64,000 bases of DNA from Paraflavitalea pollutisoli (GTDB lineage Bacteria; Bacteroidota; Bacteroidia; Chitinophagales; Chitinophagaceae): positions 1,673,949 to 1,737,948 of the forward strand of contig NZ_JARKMX010000008.1 of assembly GCF_029360705.1 (NCBI RefSeq), read 5' to 3'. Below are positions 24,877-33,956 of the stretch, piece by piece; within the stretch, counting starts at the first letter, position 1, and every line of letters begins with the position of its first letter. The translations under genes and the position numbers were made by a program. The notes under the pieces were generated by a model. It was not told where the DNA came from, made no database searches, and worked only from the letters and a program-made list of their open reading frames with translations.

Positions 24877-25800
24877 ATGGCGACTGCGCCCGACAATGGC
24901 ACCCAGCAACTGGCCAACAAACAACAAAATGGTTACGAATGGATCGATCTCACTGATCCTTCCCCCGCGCAGCTGAACCAGATTGCCGAACAATATGCTT
25001 TGCACGATGCGTCTATCGAAGACATGCTGGCCGTCGACCACCTGCCCAAATACGAACGCCTCAAACAATACACCTTTATCATTCTGCGGTACTACGCTGC
25101 CGAAAAGGATAATTATGCCGATACTGTCGAGGAACTGACCAATAAGATTGCCCTGGTGATCGGCCAGGGATTTATCATCACCATTCACCGCCATGCGTGG
25201 GAGCCGCTGTCCATGATCTACGAACGGAAAGTAAAAAGACAGGAATGCGAATCGCCCGAACAGGCCCTGGTAGAAGTGGTACGGGCAGTATTAGAAAGCT
25301 ATGAAGCCCCTGCCCACAAGCTGAACCACACCATCGACCTGTACGAAGAACAGGTATTTCTCAAGCACCGGAAGGCGCCCATGCTCAAGGGGCTTTACTA
25401 CATCAAACGCAAAGTCGATGTGATCCGCCGCCTGCTCATCCTGAGTTATGAGGTGGTCGACAAGATCGACCCGCCACAGGAGTCGAATGCCCTGACGCGC
25501 GATATCCGCGACCTGCATATCAAGCAACACAGTGTATACGATGCACTGGCCGAAAACATCAGCCAGCTGCTGGCCATCTACTTCAATGTATCGGCCCAGC
25601 GCACCAACGAGATCATCCGCATCCTCACCATTTTTTCCGTCTTCTTTCTGCCGCTCACCTTTATCGTCGGCATTTATGGCATGAATTTCCGCTTCATGCC
25701 CGAACTGAACTGGAAGGCGGGTTACCCGGCCGCCATTGGCCTCATGGTACTCGTAACTGCCGCTATTTATTACTGGTTTCGCCGCAACAATTGGCTATAG
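24877..25800 (+). CDS. corA: CorA-type divalent cation (Mg2+/Co2+) transporter
   Basis: 307 residues from ATG. A large N-terminal cytoplasmic domain with long helices (for example RAVLESYEAPAHKLNHTIDL) leads to two C-terminal membrane helices. The first ends in the YGMNF selectivity motif (Gly268-Met269-Asn270), which forms the mouth of the pentameric pore, and the second ends IYYWFRRNNWL. The length is typical. It lies 57 bases upstream of ligD on the same strand; joint transcription is possible, though no functional link is known. Confidence 0.93.
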   Translation: MATAPDNGTQQLANKQQNGYEWIDLTDPSPAQLNQIAEQYALHDASIEDMLAVDHLPKYERLKQYTFIILRYYAAEKDNYADTVEELTNKIALVIGQGFIITIHRHAWEPLSMIYERKVKRQECESPEQALVEVVRAVLESYEAPAHKLNHTIDLYEEQVFLKHRKAPMLKGLYYIKRKVDVIRRLLILSYEVVDKIDPPQESNALTRDIRDLHIKQHSVYDALAENISQLLAIYFNVSAQRTNEIIRILTIFSVFFLPLTFIVGIYGMNFRFMPELNWKAGYPAAIGLMVLVTAAIYYWFRRNNWL

Positions 25801-25857
25801 CCCTCCTGCCATGCAGGCTGGCACACTATTTAAGCACTTTATACCAAATGATGTGTT

Positions 25858-28722
25858 ATGGCACTGGCAACTTATCGCAAGAAAAGATCCTTTCAACATA
25901 CGCCCGAACCAACCGGCGGCAAAGCAAGCGGCAAGGCCCTGCGCTTCGTGATCCAGAAGCACGACGCATCCCGTTTGCATTATGATTTCCGCCTGGAAAT
26001 GGACGGTGTCTTGAAAAGCTGGGCCGTGCCGAAAGGGCCATCGCTCAACCCGGAAGACAAACGCCTGGCGATGATGGTCGAAGACCATCCCTACGATTAC
26101 CGCAACTTCGAAGGCATCATCCCCGCAGGCAACTACGGGGCCGGCACCGTGATCGTATGGGATGAAGGGACCTATGAACCACTGGAACCCACCGGCGATA
26201 AGCAGAAAGATGAAAAAGGACTGTTGAAACAATTGAAGGCGGGTAGTCTCAAGGTCAGGTTATACGGACAGAAATTGCAGGGAGAGTTTGCATTGGTCAA
26301 ACTCAAAAATGCCGAGAACAATGCCTGGCTGCTGATCAAGCACCGCGACGAATACGCCAAAACTACCGATGTAACCCGCAAGGTGCGCTCGGTGGTATCG
26401 GACAAAACACTCGAAGAGGTCGAAAAGACAAGCAAGAACATTTACGGAGAAAAGCCGGCTTCCGGCAGCAGCAAGAAAGCTGCCACCAAGCGCAAGGCTC
26501 CTGCGCGGCGCCCTACCACCACCAAAGCCAGCAAGCCTTCCCAAGACACTACCCGTTCCAAAAGCGCCGGCAAGGCCGCCGCCAGGCCCGCTACAAAGGC
26601 CGCTCCACGCAAGACGGCAGCTGCGACCAACAGCGCTGCGCCCAGGAAGGCAGCCACCACCAGGAGCAGCGCGCGCTCCAAAGCTGGTATCCGGAAAGCA
26701 ACCAATACGCCAACACGTAAAAAAAAAGCACTAGCCAGTCTGTCCGCCGCGCCTAAGGCTGCCTTTCCTAAATCCTTTCCTCCGATGCTGGGCACCCTGG
26801 TCAATGAACCTTTCGACCAACCGGGCTGGCTCTATGAAATCAAATGGGATGGATACCGGGCCGTTGCATTAAGCCATAAGAGCAACGTGGAGCTGCTTTC
26901 CCGCAACCAGAAATCCTTCAACGATAAGTTTTACCCCGTGTATGAAGCCGTAAAAGCCTGGAAGCTCGATGCCATCATCGATGGAGAGATCTGTGTGGTC
27001 AACGAAAAAGGCATTGCGCATTTCGGCTCCCTGCAGAACTGGCGAAGCGAGGCCGATGGCGAACTCGTCTATTATGTATTCGATATACTGTGGCTGGATG
27101 GGCACGACCTCACCCAGCTTCCCCTGAGCGAACGTCGGGATATCCTACGACCACTGGTTCCCCCAACGGGTATCATCCGCTTCAGCGAAAACTTCGAGAG
27201 CTCGGCCACCGATTTCCTGGCGGTAGCATCGAAGATGGGCATGGAAGGCATCATGGCCAAGAAGGCCGATAGTATCTATATGCCGGGCGAACGCACCCGC
27301 GACTGGCTCAAGCTGAAAGCCAATAAAAGACACGAGGTCGTCATTGGTGGGTTTACGAAGAACGAGGATTCTCCCAAGCTGTTTAGTGCCCTGCTGGTGG
27401 GGGTGTACGACGGCAAGCGGCTTCACTATACCGGGAAGATCGGCACCGGCTTCAATGACAAGCTGCAGCGGGAGATGATGCAGCAGTTCAAAACACTGGT
27501 CAGCAAAAAATGTCCGTTTACCGAAGTACCTGATGTCAACAAGCCCTCCCGCTTCCGCCCCGATCCGCCCCACGCCACGGTTACCTGGCTACAACCCAAA
27601 CTGGTAGGCGAAGTCAGTTATGCCGAGATGACCAGCGATGGCGTGATGCGCCATCCCAGCTTTGAAGGCATGCGCAGTGATAAGAAAGCCAGCAGCGTGA
27701 CGGCCGAAACAGCGGTAGATGTAAAAGAAGTGACGAAGAAAATCAAGCAGGACCCTACCGCAAAGCTGCTGGTTAAAGGCGGTAAGCACGACCGTAAAAG
27801 CCTGCTCAACCCTTCGGAAGCCACCCAGGTACGCGTGATCGATGGGCAAGAGTTGTCATTCACGAACCTGAACAAGGTCTTCTGGCCGAAAGAAAAATAC
27901 ACCAAGCGGGATATGCTGAACTACTATTACCAGGTGGCTCCGTATATACTCCCCTACCTGGTCAACAGGCCACAATCACTGAACCGCTACCCCAATGGGA
28001 TCAATGGTAAAAGCTTTTACCAGAAGGATGTGACCGGCAAGTCGCCCGATTGGATACAGCAATTTCCCTATACAACGAGCGAAGGGGAAGACAAGAACTT
28101 CATGGTGCCTACCAATGAAGCCAGCCTGCTGTGGATGGCCAACCTGGGCGCCATCGAGATGAATCCCTGGAACAGTACGATCCATCATCCGGACCATCCC
28201 GACTGGTGTTGCCTCGACCTGGACCCCGACAAAGGCAATACTTTTGAACAGGTCATTGAAACCGCCCGGGCAGTGAAGCGGGTACTCGATGAGCTGGGCA
28301 TCGAGGGGTACCCCAAGACCTCCGGCTCTACCGGTATACATATCTATATTCCCCTGGGCCATCGGTATACCTATGATGAATGCCAGCTCTTCGGTAAGCT
28401 GATCGCGGTGCAGGTACATGAGCTGTTGCCTGGGTTCACCAGCATAGAAAGAATGACCCGCAACAGGAAGGGAAAGCTCTATATCGACTACTTGCAAAAC
28501 AGGCCCAAAGCCACACTGGCAGCGGCTTACAGCCTTCGCCCAAAGCCCGGCGCCACCGTCTCCATGCCCCTCGACTGGAGCGAGGTCAGGAAGGGATTAC
28601 AACTGCAAAAGTTCACCATCGCCAATGCCATTACGCGCATCAAACGTACGGGCGATCTCTTCAAACCCGTGCTAGGCAAGGGGGTGAATATAGCCCGCGC
28701 CCTGAAGCAACTGAAGTCATAA
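25858..28722 (+). CDS. ligD: Multifunctional non-homologous end-joining DNA ligase D (PE-LIG-POL)
   Basis: 954 residues with three modules. Residues about 1-190 form the 3'-phosphoesterase domain (His41 in RLHYDFRLE, EDHPYDY with His77, FEGIIPAGNYG). Residues about 305-600 form the ATP-dependent ligase, with nucleophile Lys329 in EIKWDGYRA and its OB fold to about 600. Residues about 655-950 form the primase-like polymerase, with metal-binding Asp787 and Asp789 in WCCLDLDPDKG and SGSTGIHIY. The order is that of Pseudomonas LigD. The linker of about 100 residues (200-303) is rich in Lys, Ala, Pro, Thr and Arg, like a histone H1 tail. LigD normally works with Ku to repair double-strand breaks; no Ku gene is in this window. 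Confidence 0.96.
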   Translation: MALATYRKKRSFQHTPEPTGGKASGKALRFVIQKHDASRLHYDFRLEMDGVLKSWAVPKGPSLNPEDKRLAMMVEDHPYDYRNFEGIIPAGNYGAGTVIVWDEGTYEPLEPTGDKQKDEKGLLKQLKAGSLKVRLYGQKLQGEFALVKLKNAENNAWLLIKHRDEYAKTTDVTRKVRSVVSDKTLEEVEKTSKNIYGEKPASGSSKKAATKRKAPARRPTTTKASKPSQDTTRSKSAGKAAARPATKAAPRKTAAATNSAAPRKAATTRSSARSKAGIRKATNTPTRKKKALASLSAAPKAAFPKSFPPMLGTLVNEPFDQPGWLYEIKWDGYRAVALSHKSNVELLSRNQKSFNDKFYPVYEAVKAWKLDAIIDGEICVVNEKGIAHFGSLQNWRSEADGELVYYVFDILWLDGHDLTQLPLSERRDILRPLVPPTGIIRFSENFESSATDFLAVASKMGMEGIMAKKADSIYMPGERTRDWLKLKANKRHEVVIGGFTKNEDSPKLFSALLVGVYDGKRLHYTGKIGTGFNDKLQREMMQQFKTLVSKKCPFTEVPDVNKPSRFRPDPPHATVTWLQPKLVGEVSYAEMTSDGVMRHPSFEGMRSDKKASSVTAETAVDVKEVTKKIKQDPTAKLLVKGGKHDRKSLLNPSEATQVRVIDGQELSFTNLNKVFWPKEKYTKRDMLNYYYQVAPYILPYLVNRPQSLNRYPNGINGKSFYQKDVTGKSPDWIQQFPYTTSEGEDKNFMVPTNEASLLWMANLGAIEMNPWNSTIHHPDHPDWCCLDLDPDKGNTFEQVIETARAVKRVLDELGIEGYPKTSGSTGIHIYIPLGHRYTYDECQLFGKLIAVQVHELLPGFTSIERMTRNRKGKLYIDYLQNRPKATLAAAYSLRPKPGATVSMPLDWSEVRKGLQLQKFTIANAITRIKRTGDLFKPVLGKGVNIARALKQLKS

Positions 28723-28971
28723 AGAAGCTTCGGTTATAGGGGTCATTGGATGCTTCGGACGCGTTTCCCAATGAAAAAATGCCATTTCTCCAATGAGGAT
28801 ACTAACATAGAGTGAATAACTCGTGGACAATTGCTATGCTGATATGCCCTAATCTTGCTATATTACTTCATTATTTTACGGAGGAAAGATTATTGACCTG
28901 TCTGATGCAGGGAAATAAATTCACTTCCTCCTTGCATTAGACATCATCATCAATCGTAAAAAAAACGAACA

Positions 28972-29388
28972 ATGGCAACAAAAAAAGCGCCCAAGAAAGC
29001 AGCTAAAAAAGCAGCTCCTAAAAAGGCAGCTAAGAAAGCAGCGCCTAAAAAAGCAGCTCCTAAGAAAGCTGTAAAAAAAGCAGCTCCGGCTCCTAAAAAA
29101 GCGGCAGCTCCTAAAAAAGCAGCTAAGAAGAAATCTGCACGTAAACCAAATGCAGCCTTCATGGCTCCCCTCACTCCCAGCGCTACACTGGCAGAAGTGA
29201 TCGGTAACAAGCCCCTTCCCAGAACTGAGATCGTTAAGAAGATCTGGGACTACATCAAGAAGAACGACCTCCAGGACAAGAAGAACAGACGTGCAATCAA
29301 TGCTGACGCCAAGCTGAAACCCGTTTTCGGTAAGGATCAGATCACGATGTTCGAACTGGCCAAGATCGTTGGCAAGCACGTGAAATAG
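28972..29388 (+). CDS. SWIB-domain protein with histone-H1-like Lys/Ala/Pro tail
   Basis: 138 residues. Residues 2-56 are low complexity built from AAKKAAPKK-type units, strongly basic and histone-H1-like. Residues 60-138 form a SWIB/MDM2 fold (LAEVIGNKPLPRTEIVKKIWDYIKKN, DKKNRRAINADAKLKPVFG, MFELAKIVGKHV), the domain first known from eukaryotic SWI/SNF complexes and also present in bacteria such as Chlamydia. Likely a small nucleoid-associated, DNA-condensing protein. It directly follows ligD, whose linker has a similar composition. The 249-base upstream gap holds only a weak promoter-like TAATCTTG (28850-28857). Confidence 0.9.
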   Translation: MATKKAPKKAAKKAAPKKAAKKAAPKKAAPKKAVKKAAPAPKKAAAPKKAAKKKSARKPNAAFMAPLTPSATLAEVIGNKPLPRTEIVKKIWDYIKKNDLQDKKNRRAINADAKLKPVFGKDQITMFELAKIVGKHVK

Positions 29389-29408
29389 GCCGTTAGGTCC
29401 CTAAATAG

Positions 29409-29441
29409 ATTTAGCCAGGCTACCTGGTAGCCTGGCTAAAT
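29409..29441 (+). terminator. Terminator of SWIB gene
   Basis: A 15-bp perfect stem: ATTTAGCCAGGCTAC (29409-29423) with GTAGCCTGGCTAAAT (29427-29441), then TTCTAT. Confidence 0.85.
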
Positions 29442-29508
29442 TTCTATCTGAATGGGAACTGTTATTGACTTCCTCTCTCCATCATTTCCCACTCCCTTAC
29501 TTTCTGTC

Positions 29509-29940
29509 TCATAGCGGTACCATCGGTATCGGCGTACGGTCGTAATAGGCGGTAATACGGTCAAAATAGCTGTGATCATTGGTATCGGGCCAGTGATCCT
29601 TGTCAAAGCCGGGCGCTTCGCTCAGGTACTCCTTATCACGGTGCAATACGAATACTTCCTTCGCCGCATTCAACCGCAGTTCGCGGAAGGGTATGGCAAA
29701 CAATTTACCGCCCATCCCCAGGAAGGTGCCAGATTCGAGCACGACGTATTCAATGACGCCTGTTTGCAGGTTGACCATCAGGTCATCGATCTTACCCAGG
29801 TTATCTCCCTGTGGGTTCTCCACCCGGTCTCCAATGATGGAATGGGCTGTCAGCCTTTTTACCGGGTTATTGGCATCCGGACCTTCGTGGTTGACGCCGG
29901 TCTGGTTATCTGCTTCATATTTAGTTTCTCGCAGGTTCAT
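29509..29940 (-). CDS. PRC-barrel domain protein
   Basis: 143 residues, soluble. The PRC-barrel is centred on residues 28-100 (HSIIGDRVENPQGDNLGKIDDLMVNLQTGVIEYVVLE and KLFAIPFRELRLN), a fold that mediates protein contacts in RNA processing or photosynthetic proteins. The tail reads DKDHWPDTND with a Tyr/Pro-rich end. Such stand-alone PRC proteins are common near stress genes, with unclear function. Its start is preceded by a full AGGAGG Shine-Dalgarno site, unusual for this phylum. Confidence 0.85.
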   Translation of the reverse strand: MNLRETKYEADNQTGVNHEGPDANNPVKRLTAHSIIGDRVENPQGDNLGKIDDLMVNLQTGVIEYVVLESGTFLGMGGKLFAIPFRELRLNAAKEVFVLHRDKEYLSEAPGFDKDHWPDTNDHSYFDRITAYYDRTPIPMVPL

Positions 29941-29944
29941 GATT

Positions 29945-29950
29945 CCTCCT
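29945..29950 (-). promoter_or_regulatory. Perfect Shine-Dalgarno site of the PRC-barrel gene
   Basis: The minus strand reads AGGAGG four bases before the ATG at 29940. Bacteroidota generally do not use such sites, and I saw no comparable one before most other genes here. Confidence 0.6.
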
Positions 29951-30036
29951 TTTTAGTTGAGTTATACCTAAACAGGTAAAAACAGCGTGCCAGCCACCGG
30001 GCATAAAATCCCCATTTTGCCCCTGGTAATCGGCTG

Positions 30037-30678
30037 CTACACGAGTCCTTGCTGGACAGCGATCTTGATGAGGGCTGCTACATTTTTTACATCGAATTTC
30101 TGCAGAAGGTTGCGACGATGGGTTTCGATCGTCAGCGGACTTAAGGTGAGTTGTGTGGCGATATCGGCGGTGGTCATCCCTTCCGATATCATGTGAAGGA
30201 TCTCTTTCTCCCGCTTGGTAAGCGCGGGGATGCCCTTTAATTCGGTTGCGGAAGGGCGGGCAATGATCTCTTTCACTTCCTTGCTGAACGTGATCTGGCC
30301 GCCCAGGGCTTCTTGTATGCAGGCCATCAACTCGGTGGCGGAAGCATTCTTCAGCAGGTAGCCGCTGGCGCCATGCTGCAGGGCCTGCAGGATGATACTA
30401 CGTTCGCTGTGGTTACTCAGGATGAGCACACTGGTGGCGGGGTACAATAGTTTAATGTCCTTGCACAGGTCCATCCCGCTCACATCGGGCAGCGAGATAT
30501 CCAGCAATACGATGTCTACCCGGTGCTGCCGCATATACTCCCGGAATGCTCCTCCGGTGGTAAAACTGCCCGCTACGCGCAGGTATTCCTTTTGATCGAG
30601 CAGCTTGCGCAACCCTTCAATGACCACGGGGTGGTCATCGACCACGGCGATACTCAGCTTATCCTTGTCCTGCAACAT
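30037..30678 (-). CDS. NarL/FixJ-type response regulator
   Basis: 213 residues. The receiver domain has the phospho-accepting Asp60 in IVLLDISLPDVSG, acidic pair VVDDHP near the N-terminus, and Lys in YLLKNAS. A C-terminal LuxR HTH (LTKREKEILHMISEGMTTADIATQLTLSPLTIETHRRNLLQKF) binds DNA. The start codon lies inside the end of the sensor kinase gene (20-base overlap), so the two are translationally coupled and form one two-component system. Target genes are not evident. Confidence 0.93.
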   Translation of the reverse strand: MLQDKDKLSIAVVDDHPVVIEGLRKLLDQKEYLRVAGSFTTGGAFREYMRQHRVDIVLLDISLPDVSGMDLCKDIKLLYPATSVLILSNHSERSIILQALQHGASGYLLKNASATELMACIQEALGGQITFSKEVKEIIARPSATELKGIPALTKREKEILHMISEGMTTADIATQLTLSPLTIETHRRNLLQKFDVKNVAALIKIAVQQGLV

Positions 30679-32641
30679 GTAATTCTATATTTATGGTGGT
30701 GCCTTCGTTGATGATGGAGTTGATCTCCATCTTGCCCTGCAGGTAATCGACCCGGCTCCTGACATTCATTAGTCCGATCCCTTTTGACAAAGCAGCCGAG
30801 CGGGCATCGAATCCCCGGCCATTGTCTTCCAGCGTAATGAGGAAGATACCTTCGTGCTGGCTGCACTGCAACAGGATCTCCGTCGCGTGGGCATGTTTGA
30901 TCGCATTGGTCAACAATTCCTGCACAATGCGGTAAATGGTGACCTGCGTTTGCTGGACCAGCGACCGCTCTACGCCCAGGGATTGAAAATCGATGCGCAC
31001 CTGTTCTGTCATCAGGCTTTCGCACAGGTCCTTCATCGCCGCCTCCAGGCCCAGCTTCAACAGGGCTTCCGGCATCATGTTACGAGCTATCCGCCGCAAC
31101 TCGCTGATGGAGGTATCGAGCTGTCCGATCACTTTATTGAGCTCCCCTTCCTGCGACGTATACGTCAGTTCGGTCAGGTTTAGCTTGACCCCGGCCAGCA
31201 TGCCACCGAGTCCGTCGTGCAGGTCGCCAGCCATGCGGCGGCGTTCCCGCTCTTCTCCCTGCAACAGGGCCTGGCCAAACTGTATCTGTTGCTCCTGGGC
31301 GATCTCTTTCAGTTGCTGCTGGTGGTTGAGGTCTTTTTGCTCCGACAGCTTCCGGTTGTTGCGGTAATACAGCTGTGCCAGCAAGGCTACAACCAGCAGC
31401 AGGATGGCAGCAGAAGCCAGGAACCAGGTCAACAGGCGGTTGCTCTGCGCGGTCAACAGGGCTTTATCATTTTCCGCCTTCAGGCCGGCGATCTGCTTTT
31501 GGTTTTCGGCATCGTTGAATTTGAGTTCGAGTGCCTGGATATCGGTTTTGAGCTGGCTTTCGTGTACGCTGTCGCTGAGGTCGCTGTAGATCTTCGACCA
31601 TTTATACGCTTCGGGCATCTCTTTCAGTCCTGCATAGGTTTCTGCCAGCCCTTTGTATATCTGCAGCCGGTTGGTGATCTGCGCCATCATACCGGGCTGC
31701 TGCAACAGGTACAACAATACGGGTTTGGCATTGACATAATTCTTCTGATCAAACCAGGCATAGAAGCGTTGCAACTGCAAGCGTTGCTCTTCATACTCCC
31801 GGTTCATTCGTTTGGCGAGGGCAATCCCCCTATCCGTGCTTTGCAGCGCCTGGCCGTATTGTTTGGTTGCATTGAAGTAGGTGCTTTCGGCCGCGTAGTA
31901 ATCGACAAAAAGCGGTGATTCGGGAAAAGGCGCCAGGAGGGCATGGGCGCTATCGAGCATGGGTTTGGCCTTGTCAAACTGCTCCCATAAGGTATAGTTT
32001 TCCGCCCCTGTTATATATGCCACTGCCAGCTCATTGCGGGCGTGTATGGCGCGGAATACCGCGATGGCCTTGAGGATATACACGGTAGCCTTGCTATACT
32101 GGGAGGTATTCTTGAACGTCAAAGCGAGGTCGTGCAAGTTCTTCGCCAGCACCGTGCTATCACCCGCTTGTTGTGCCAGCGGAATGGAATGCTTTAATAA
32201 GATATCTGCGAAACCTTTTTCATCGCCCTGCACCTGTTGCAATACGCCGTAGTTGTGCCAGGCTTCCGAGCGGAAGGTAAGGGCTACTTTGGTATCGATG
32301 GGTTGCAACAGGCTGTCGGCCCGCAGGAAGGCTGCCTCGCTGCTGTCGATGGCACCGGTCACGTACATTAATATGCCTTCATAAAAATTACCCACAGCCA
32401 CCTGGAAGGAATTGGCGGCATAGCGACGCCCTTCTGCCAGGTAACCTTTCGCTTTGACGGGATCTCTGAATGCCCAGTTGTACGACAGCAGGTAACTGGC
32501 CTTGGCCCGTACGCTGTCGGCCGTAGCCGTTTGGAATACCTGCGTGAGGCTATCGATGGTGCGCTCACCGCTCATGTGATTTTGTGCGCCGGCATACCGT
32601 GTGACCAACAAGAGGCAACAGAGAACAATACAACGGATCAT
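30659..32641 (-). CDS. TPR-containing sensor histidine kinase (HisKA_3, NarX/DesK type)
   Basis: 660 residues from the ATG at 32641, chosen because it starts the signal peptide (MIRCIVLCCLLLVTRYAGA). The extracytoplasmic part (about 25-400) consists of degenerate tetratricopeptide repeats (for example KNLHDLALTFKNTSQYSKA). One membrane helix (LLTWFLASAAILLLVVALLAQ) is followed by a coiled coil and the HisKA_3 dimerisation helix with phospho-His in RRRMAGDLHDGLGG. The ATPase domain has N box NAIKHAHA and G box DNGRGFD. Partner of the overlapping NarL-type regulator. Signal unknown; TPR sensors often detect protein partners. Confidence 0.92.
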   Translation of the reverse strand: MIRCIVLCCLLLVTRYAGAQNHMSGERTIDSLTQVFQTATADSVRAKASYLLSYNWAFRDPVKAKGYLAEGRRYAANSFQVAVGNFYEGILMYVTGAIDSSEAAFLRADSLLQPIDTKVALTFRSEAWHNYGVLQQVQGDEKGFADILLKHSIPLAQQAGDSTVLAKNLHDLALTFKNTSQYSKATVYILKAIAVFRAIHARNELAVAYITGAENYTLWEQFDKAKPMLDSAHALLAPFPESPLFVDYYAAESTYFNATKQYGQALQSTDRGIALAKRMNREYEEQRLQLQRFYAWFDQKNYVNAKPVLLYLLQQPGMMAQITNRLQIYKGLAETYAGLKEMPEAYKWSKIYSDLSDSVHESQLKTDIQALELKFNDAENQKQIAGLKAENDKALLTAQSNRLLTWFLASAAILLLVVALLAQLYYRNNRKLSEQKDLNHQQQLKEIAQEQQIQFGQALLQGEERERRRMAGDLHDGLGGMLAGVKLNLTELTYTSQEGELNKVIGQLDTSISELRRIARNMMPEALLKLGLEAAMKDLCESLMTEQVRIDFQSLGVERSLVQQTQVTIYRIVQELLTNAIKHAHATEILLQCSQHEGIFLITLEDNGRGFDARSAALSKGIGLMNVRSRVDYLQGKMEINSIINEGTTINIELHVAGQG

Positions 32642-32806
32642 GCCGGCAAAATAAACAACAAATCCGGGATTCAATTTCCAACAGAGCATTATACCAGAAA
32701 ACCAGTAGATAAAATTCATGGAGAAGCCGTATTGTTCCGGGAGGTTGCTACCGGTAGTTTTGCCCCCTGCTTACCAATACCGTACACGATCACAAAAACC
32801 ATAAAG

Positions 32807-33217
32807 ATGAACTGGACAAAACACCCTGTGCGTATCCTGACTCTCCTGTTATCCTGTGCACTCCTTTTTACCGCCTGCAAAAAAGACAAAGATGAAAATC
32901 CTGCGGGCGGTGGCGGTTATCCCAAAGAGGTGACCATCGAATACCGTGTCACTACCACCACGAGCACCCTGAAGAAAGCCAGCGTTACTTACATCAACGA
33001 AACCGGCGGTCATTCTACCGATGACGCTGCTGCCCTGCCCTTCTCGAAGAAATTCAAGAAATCGGTCAAGCAGTACGACGTCATCCTGGTATCGGGCATG
33101 GCGCTGGTCGGCGGCAACTTCACGCTGGAGATCCTCGTGAATGACAAAGTGGTAAAAACCGAATCATTCAGCGGTACCAGCACGATCACTGGTTCTACTG
33201 CTTACGGATTTGAATAA
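32807..33217 (+). CDS. Small secreted lipoprotein (MmpS-like beta fold, tentative)
   Basis: 136 residues from the ATG at 32807. The signal peptide ends in lipobox LFTAC and is followed by a lysine/acid-rich spacer. The mature part is beta-rich: VTIEYRVTTTTSTLKKASVTYINETGG and FTLEILVNDKVVKTESFSG, alternating in the manner of MmpS-like proteins or small immunoglobulin-like lipoproteins of Bacteroidota. The assignment is by eye and tentative. It is divergent from the TPR kinase gene (165-bp gap) and is closed by a strong terminator. Confidence 0.7.
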   Translation: MNWTKHPVRILTLLLSCALLFTACKKDKDENPAGGGGYPKEVTIEYRVTTTTSTLKKASVTYINETGGHSTDDAAALPFSKKFKKSVKQYDVILVSGMALVGGNFTLEILVNDKVVKTESFSGTSTITGSTAYGFE

Positions 33218-33266
33218 CACAGCAGGATCATGCGACACTGTTGCTGCATGATCATACTGAAAATAC

Positions 33267-33300
33267 AGAGGGCCCCGGACGTGCTGATCCGGGGCCCTCT
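33267..33300 (+). terminator. Strong terminator
   Basis: AGAGGGCCCCGGA (33267-33279) pairs perfectly with TCCGGGGCCCTCT (33288-33300) over an 8-base loop, followed by TGCATTTTG. Confidence 0.9.
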
Positions 33301-33457
33301 TGCATTTTGTACAAACCAATAAAGCTTTACAGACTAACCCGGCATGATTCAGTAGATCGTGCCACTCCTTGCTCCACCTGTCCCCAAAACGCCCCACCTG
33401 GCGCCCCGGCCCGGAGGGCTGGCATAAAATTGTTATATGTAAAGCAAAACATTGGTT

Positions 33458-33700
33458 ATGGAATACGGACAGAAATTAAATCCCAAAGATGTGAAGACAC
33501 AGCCGCAGGAAGAGTTCATCAACCAGACCAATCATAAGATGGACGAAGCGGCTGAAGAAACACCCGTCATCGCAGGTGCTGCCCAACCTGAAAACCTGCC
33601 TGCTCAGGAAATTGAAGAAGAGGGATGGGAACTGGATGAACGTGCCGATCAAAAGGCCGCCAAGGACCTACCCTATCCTCCCAAGGCTCCCAATAAATAA
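33458..33700 (+). CDS. Small acidic protein, unknown
   Basis: 80 residues from the ATG at 33458 (an in-frame TTG two codons earlier is less likely). Strongly acidic and rich in Glu, Gln, Asn and Pro, with no hydrophobic core and no signal peptide, so probably disordered (for example PAQEIEEEGWELDERADQKA). I recognise no family. Stand-alone gene between two terminator-like hairpins. Reality as a gene rests on the intact frame and ATG only. Confidence 0.5.
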   Translation: MEYGQKLNPKDVKTQPQEEFINQTNHKMDEAAEETPVIAGAAQPENLPAQEIEEEGWELDERADQKAAKDLPYPPKAPNK

Positions 33701-33893
33701 GCATCAACCTACCCTTCTATATCAGGATCAATATTATCCGTATCCGACCCTACCTCTTACGAGGTATCCCCTGCAACACTTCAGTAGCAGCACCACAGCG
33801 TGCTCCGTTGGAAATAGGCCGTACCCAAAGCTGCCTCTGGCAGTAGTTTCCCATAAATATCCTTGAATAAACAACTGGTATCCTAAGTGACCA

Positions 33894-33949
33894 AAGGGCC
33901 GACAGAATAGAAAGCGGATGCTACCTGCTTTACTGTTCAGTTGGCCCTT
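33894..33949 (-). terminator. Long hairpin after the TlpA-like gene
   Basis: AAGGGCC (33894-33900) pairs with GGCCCTT (33943-33949), and inner pairs ACAG/CTGT and AAAGC/GCTTT make an interrupted stem. It lies 8 bases beyond the stop of the minus-strand TlpA-like gene. No U-run on that strand; TCTTTTTAC follows on the plus strand. Confidence 0.45.
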
Positions 33950-33956
33950 ACTCTTT

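Noticed and set aside
28972-29140. Repeated Lys/Ala/Pro codon units read as a DNA repeat or CRISPR-like array
   Set aside because: Units are not of constant length, they are in frame with a SWIB protein, and no spacer structure exists.
25858-29388. Complete two-gene Ku/LigD repair operon
   Set aside because: No Ku-like reading frame was found in the window; corA and the SWIB gene are the neighbours.
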